The notes under the pieces were generated by a model. That model ran no database searches, was not told the DNA's origin, and was given only the letters and a program-made list of their open reading frames with translations. This document shows, one piece after another, positions 7,259-8,774 of a stretch of DNA of 8,774 bases; position 1 is the stretch's first letter; every line of letters begins with the position of its first letter. Both the position numbers and the translations under genes were made by a program. Source of the stretch: JAXJQF01 sp036311285 (GTDB lineage: Bacteria; Pseudomonadota; Gammaproteobacteria; Enterobacterales; Succinivibrionaceae). The stretch is from NCBI GenBank assembly GCA_036311285.1, contig JAXJQF010000042.1:1-8774 (forward strand), in the 5' to 3' direction.

Positions 7259-7558
7259 ATATACAAGCAAAATAAAGCGTATCATTGTTCCTTAGAGACT
7301 TTCTATTTACAGTCAAATAATGTGTTTATAGCACTTTACTATCAATAGGTATATATCTATGCCTAACAAATGATAACGTTGTTTATAACGTCAATTACGA
7401 TTCATAAAATAGCTCTAATAGCTGTCATATAGAAGAAGCAAGTAATAATCTTGTAGTTAGTATCTCTAATCGTAAAATAAAGCGGATATAGCGTTTATTT
7501 AAGTGTTTACAAAGTAGAGGGGATGTTACTCTATAGAACTTATGAATAAGCATAATAG

Positions 7559-7597
7559 CTTATCTTTAGAACAATCATTTGTAGTTCTAAAGATAAG
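7559..7597. repeat. Perfect 14-bp inverted repeat (hairpin)
   Basis: CTTATCTTTAGAAC (7559-7572) and GTTCTAAAGATAAG (7584-7597) pair perfectly around an 11-base loop. There is no T-run on either side, so it is not a standard terminator. A second, shorter hairpin, ATAAGC (7546-7551) with GCTTAT (7558-7563), shares the left arm, so the two would be mutually exclusive in RNA. A 24-codon frame (ATG 7542 to TAA 7616) spans the structure but lacks a ribosome binding site. Confidence 0.75.
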
Positions 7598-7698
7598 ACA
7601 AAGAGAAATATTGTAAGCAAATATGTTTCAAAGGATAAAAGAAGAGTAGAGGTGTCTAAACTTATGTTTATTGTTTTGTAATAATCGCAAAAAAAACA

Positions 7699-7740
7699 TG
7701 TAAATATGATATTACACTGTAATTTACACTATATATTACA
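7699..7740. repeat. Cluster of TTACA/TGTAA half-sites
   Basis: The pentamer TTACA or its complement TGTAA occurs at 7699, 7712, 7718, 7724 and 7736. The central 17 bases read TTACA-C-TGTAA-T-TTACA, making two overlapping 11-bp palindromes. The last four copies start 6, 6 and 12 bases apart. This resembles a multi-site operator, but AT-rich sequence lowers its significance. Confidence 0.4.
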
Positions 7741-7759
7741 TATATAAAACTGCTCTTTT

Positions 7760-7798
7760 AAACTATTTTCTACAACTGGAAACGAAAATGGAGTTTTT
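7760..7798 (+). terminator. Weak hairpin with T-tract
   Basis: AAACT plus ATTTTC (7760-7770) pairs with GAAAAT (7784-7789) and AGTTT (7792-7796), with a GG bulge and a 13-base loop. Five T (7794-7798) follow. The stem is low in G-C, and no gene precedes it, so it would only matter if a short RNA is made from the region. Confidence 0.2.
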
Positions 7799-7828
7799 AA
7801 ATTTTATATTTTTAAAAGATATAATTTG

Positions 7829-8164
7829 CTACAATTAATCTAAGCTTATTTAATAGTATTTATTTAAAATAACGCTATATTTATATTTAGATAGTATTAA
7901 AAAATGAGTTTTTATTTACTTTATTAAGTGGTGTTATTTTGAATAACGTGATTTTTATAGATTACTCTTATTCAAATTCTTATTTAAATATAAAATAAGT
8001 AATTTGAATAAAAACAAATCTATTTAAATAAGAAATTATGTTAAAATATTAATATTTTACGATAGTTTAAAGCTTTGAATTTAAAGGTTTTTGCTTGTAT
8101 TTTTTGTGCTTTAAAATTTTTGCGATTTGAGATTAATCTTTTACATGTTACTACAATTAATCTA
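7829..8164 (+). repeat. 14-bp direct repeat, copies 322 bp apart
   Basis: CTACAATTAATCTA is present at 7829-7842 and exactly again at 8151-8164. The inner ATTAATCT also recurs at 8132-8139 and 8166-8173, so three copies lie within 42 bases. The features span given here runs from the first copy to the second. Confidence 0.6.
7968..8011. repeat. Nested inverted repeat with 10-bp and 7-bp stems
   Basis: TTATTCAAAT (7968-7977) and ATTTGAATAA (8002-8011) pair perfectly. Inside them CTTATTT (7979-7985) pairs with AAATAAG (7993-7999). Only a one-base and a two-base gap separate the two stems, so a 17-bp hairpin with a small internal loop is possible. A third copy of TTTGAATAA lies at 7938-7946, and a related pair, ATTCAAA (8372-8378) and TTTGAAT (8395-8401), lies further on. 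Confidence 0.6.
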
Positions 8165-8602
8165 TATTAATCTTAATTAACAACCATTTAACAAGACTGT
8201 TTTTTGTTGTTTTTTCATGTTTATGTAATTTTAAAATAATTTGTTTTCATGGTTATTTTTTGTATAGGGTTTTTGTTTCTTTTTTATGCTTGTAATAACT
8301 TTAAAATGTTAAGTCATGGTTTTTGGAATGTTGTTTAATTTTGGTGTTGTTACTGATTATTGAGTATTAATATTCAAAAATGCGCTATATGACGTTTGAA
8401 TGAATATTATGAGTATTTGTTTTGTAAAAATTAAAAGCCCGTAAAATGAATTTTTAGCGGATTTGATGGCATCTTGAAGTTTGAGTTTTTGTAAATTTTA
8501 GATGAATTTAACTTTTTGTTTTCTTTTTAGAAGTTGCTCTTTTGTACCACTTCTACCCTAGTTGATTGTTTGATGTTTTTTATTGATTTTAATGTTCTTG
8601 GT

Positions 8603-8628
8603 ATCAATACTATTTTGATAGTATTGAT
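8603..8628. repeat. Perfect 11-bp inverted repeat with 4-base loop
   Basis: ATCAATACTAT (8603-8613) and ATAGTATTGAT (8618-8628) are perfect complements around TTTG. No T-run follows. It lies about 140 bases before the ATG at 8769, a distance that would suit an operator or a hairpin in a leader. Confidence 0.7.
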
Positions 8629-8660
8629 TATAAACTTAGGTTCCTTGTAACTGTCATAAA

Positions 8661-8685
8661 GTAAATGCCAATGTGTAAATGCCAA
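8661..8685 (+). repeat. Tandem 11-bp direct repeat (GTAAATGCCAA twice)
   Basis: GTAAATGCCAA occurs at 8661-8671 and again at 8675-8685, with a 14-base period. The copies are exact and are among the most C-containing stretches of this T-rich region. Their position, 84-108 bases before the next start codon, is where direct-repeat activator sites often lie. No binding protein can be named. Confidence 0.6.
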
Positions 8686-8768
8686 AATAAATATGTCAGT
8701 TTTCGCCAACTTGAAATTGTAATTTTTTAGTAAATTTCTCTACTGCTTGATCTGGTTGAGGAGTTGTT

Positions 8769-8774
8769 ATGAGA
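8769..8774 (+). CDS. Start of next gene (only first two codons in window)
   Basis: An ATG followed by AGA closes the window. GAGGAG (8758-8763) lies five bases upstream, the best ribosome binding site in the sequence, and it follows 1.5 kb without genes. The start is therefore likely real, but nothing can be said about the product. Confidence 0.6.

Larger units (their letters stand above)
7259..8757. other. 1.5-kb non-coding, repeat-rich AT region
   Basis: No reading frame here looks real. The longest candidate (8527-8709, minus, TTG start) matches nothing and runs through a perfect palindrome. I found no tRNA, rRNA or tmRNA tag, and no CRISPR-like array. The first part (to about 7640) has a more ordinary base mix. 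From about 8050 to 8600 the + strand becomes strongly T-rich and C-poor. Several inverted and direct repeats lie within and are listed separately. Since a well-formed start site lies at its right end, it probably includes a long regulatory leader for the next gene. A decayed gene or an unrecognised structured RNA remain possible. Confidence 0.6.

Noticed and set aside
7542..7616. 24-codon frame as a real small gene
   Set aside because: It has no ribosome binding site and consists mainly of the inverted repeat arms; kept only as a remark under the hairpin.
7475..7800. CsrB/RsmZ-like RNA with GGA motifs
   Set aside because: Only about five GGA motifs occur over 300 bases, mostly not in hairpin loops, far fewer than in known CsrB-type RNAs.
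8019..8046. dif-like site: TTATGTTAAAA resembles the XerD arm
   Set aside because: The matching XerC arm position (8019-8029) does not resemble the consensus, so only a half-site is present. A similar half-match at 7662-7672 also lacks a partner.
8527..8709. 60-residue minus-strand open frame
   Set aside because: It needs a TTG start, has no recognisable motif, and crosses the perfect 11-bp palindrome and the tandem repeats, so it looks like chance.
7259..8757. Replication origin
   Set aside because: AT-rich with repeats, but I saw no convincing DnaA boxes (TTATCCACA type) and no dnaA, dnaN, gidA or mnmE nearby.

Overview
The window looks like an AT-rich gammaproteobacterial chromosome segment (roughly 30% G+C by eye, not counted). 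The evidence is four neighbouring genes with clear gammaproteobacterial counterparts: pepN (aminopeptidase N), a DUF2835 gene, pyrD (class 2 dihydroorotate dehydrogenase) and zapC (FtsZ-ring factor). A DnaT-like protein and a sodium-symporter-family transporter fit the same group. A host-associated lineage such as the Succinivibrionaceae, or another AT-rich relative of Aeromonadales/Vibrionales, is plausible, but this is an inference from composition and gene content only.

Layout. Positions 3-944 (+) are the C-terminal part of a neurotransmitter:sodium symporter (NSS) family transporter, cut by the window edge. It converges on a DnaT-like gene (1067-1645, -), and a strong bidirectional terminator (977-1012) lies between them. 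A small cysteine-containing lipoprotein gene (1853-2122, +) is divergent from the DnaT-like gene, and their shared intergenic region holds an operator-like palindrome. Next comes a block on the + strand: pepN (2460-5111, with a good extended -10 promoter), a hairpin, DUF2835 (5174-5398), pyrD (5478-6503), a hairpin with a T-tract, zapC (6617-7210) and a clear rho-independent terminator (7224-7258). The zapC start should be the ATG at 6617, not the upstream TTG at 6557, because the extension would be translated from the hairpin.

The last 1.5 kb (7259-8757) has no credible gene. It is very AT-rich and increasingly T-rich on the + strand, and it is full of inverted and direct repeats: a perfect 14-bp hairpin at 7559-7597, a nested hairpin at 7968-8011, a perfect 11-bp hairpin with a 4-nt loop at 8603-8628, a TTACA/TGTAA cluster at 7699-7740, a 14-bp direct repeat 322 bp apart, and a tandem 11-bp repeat at 8661-8685. 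It ends in an excellent ribosome binding site and an ATG at 8769, so it is probably the long upstream region of the next gene.

How the genes work together. The pepN-to-zapC block is housekeeping: peptide turnover, pyrimidine synthesis and cell division, with no obvious shared pathway. I see no convincing new defence, mobile or biosynthetic system. The least explained part is the repeat-rich non-coding region at the right end.
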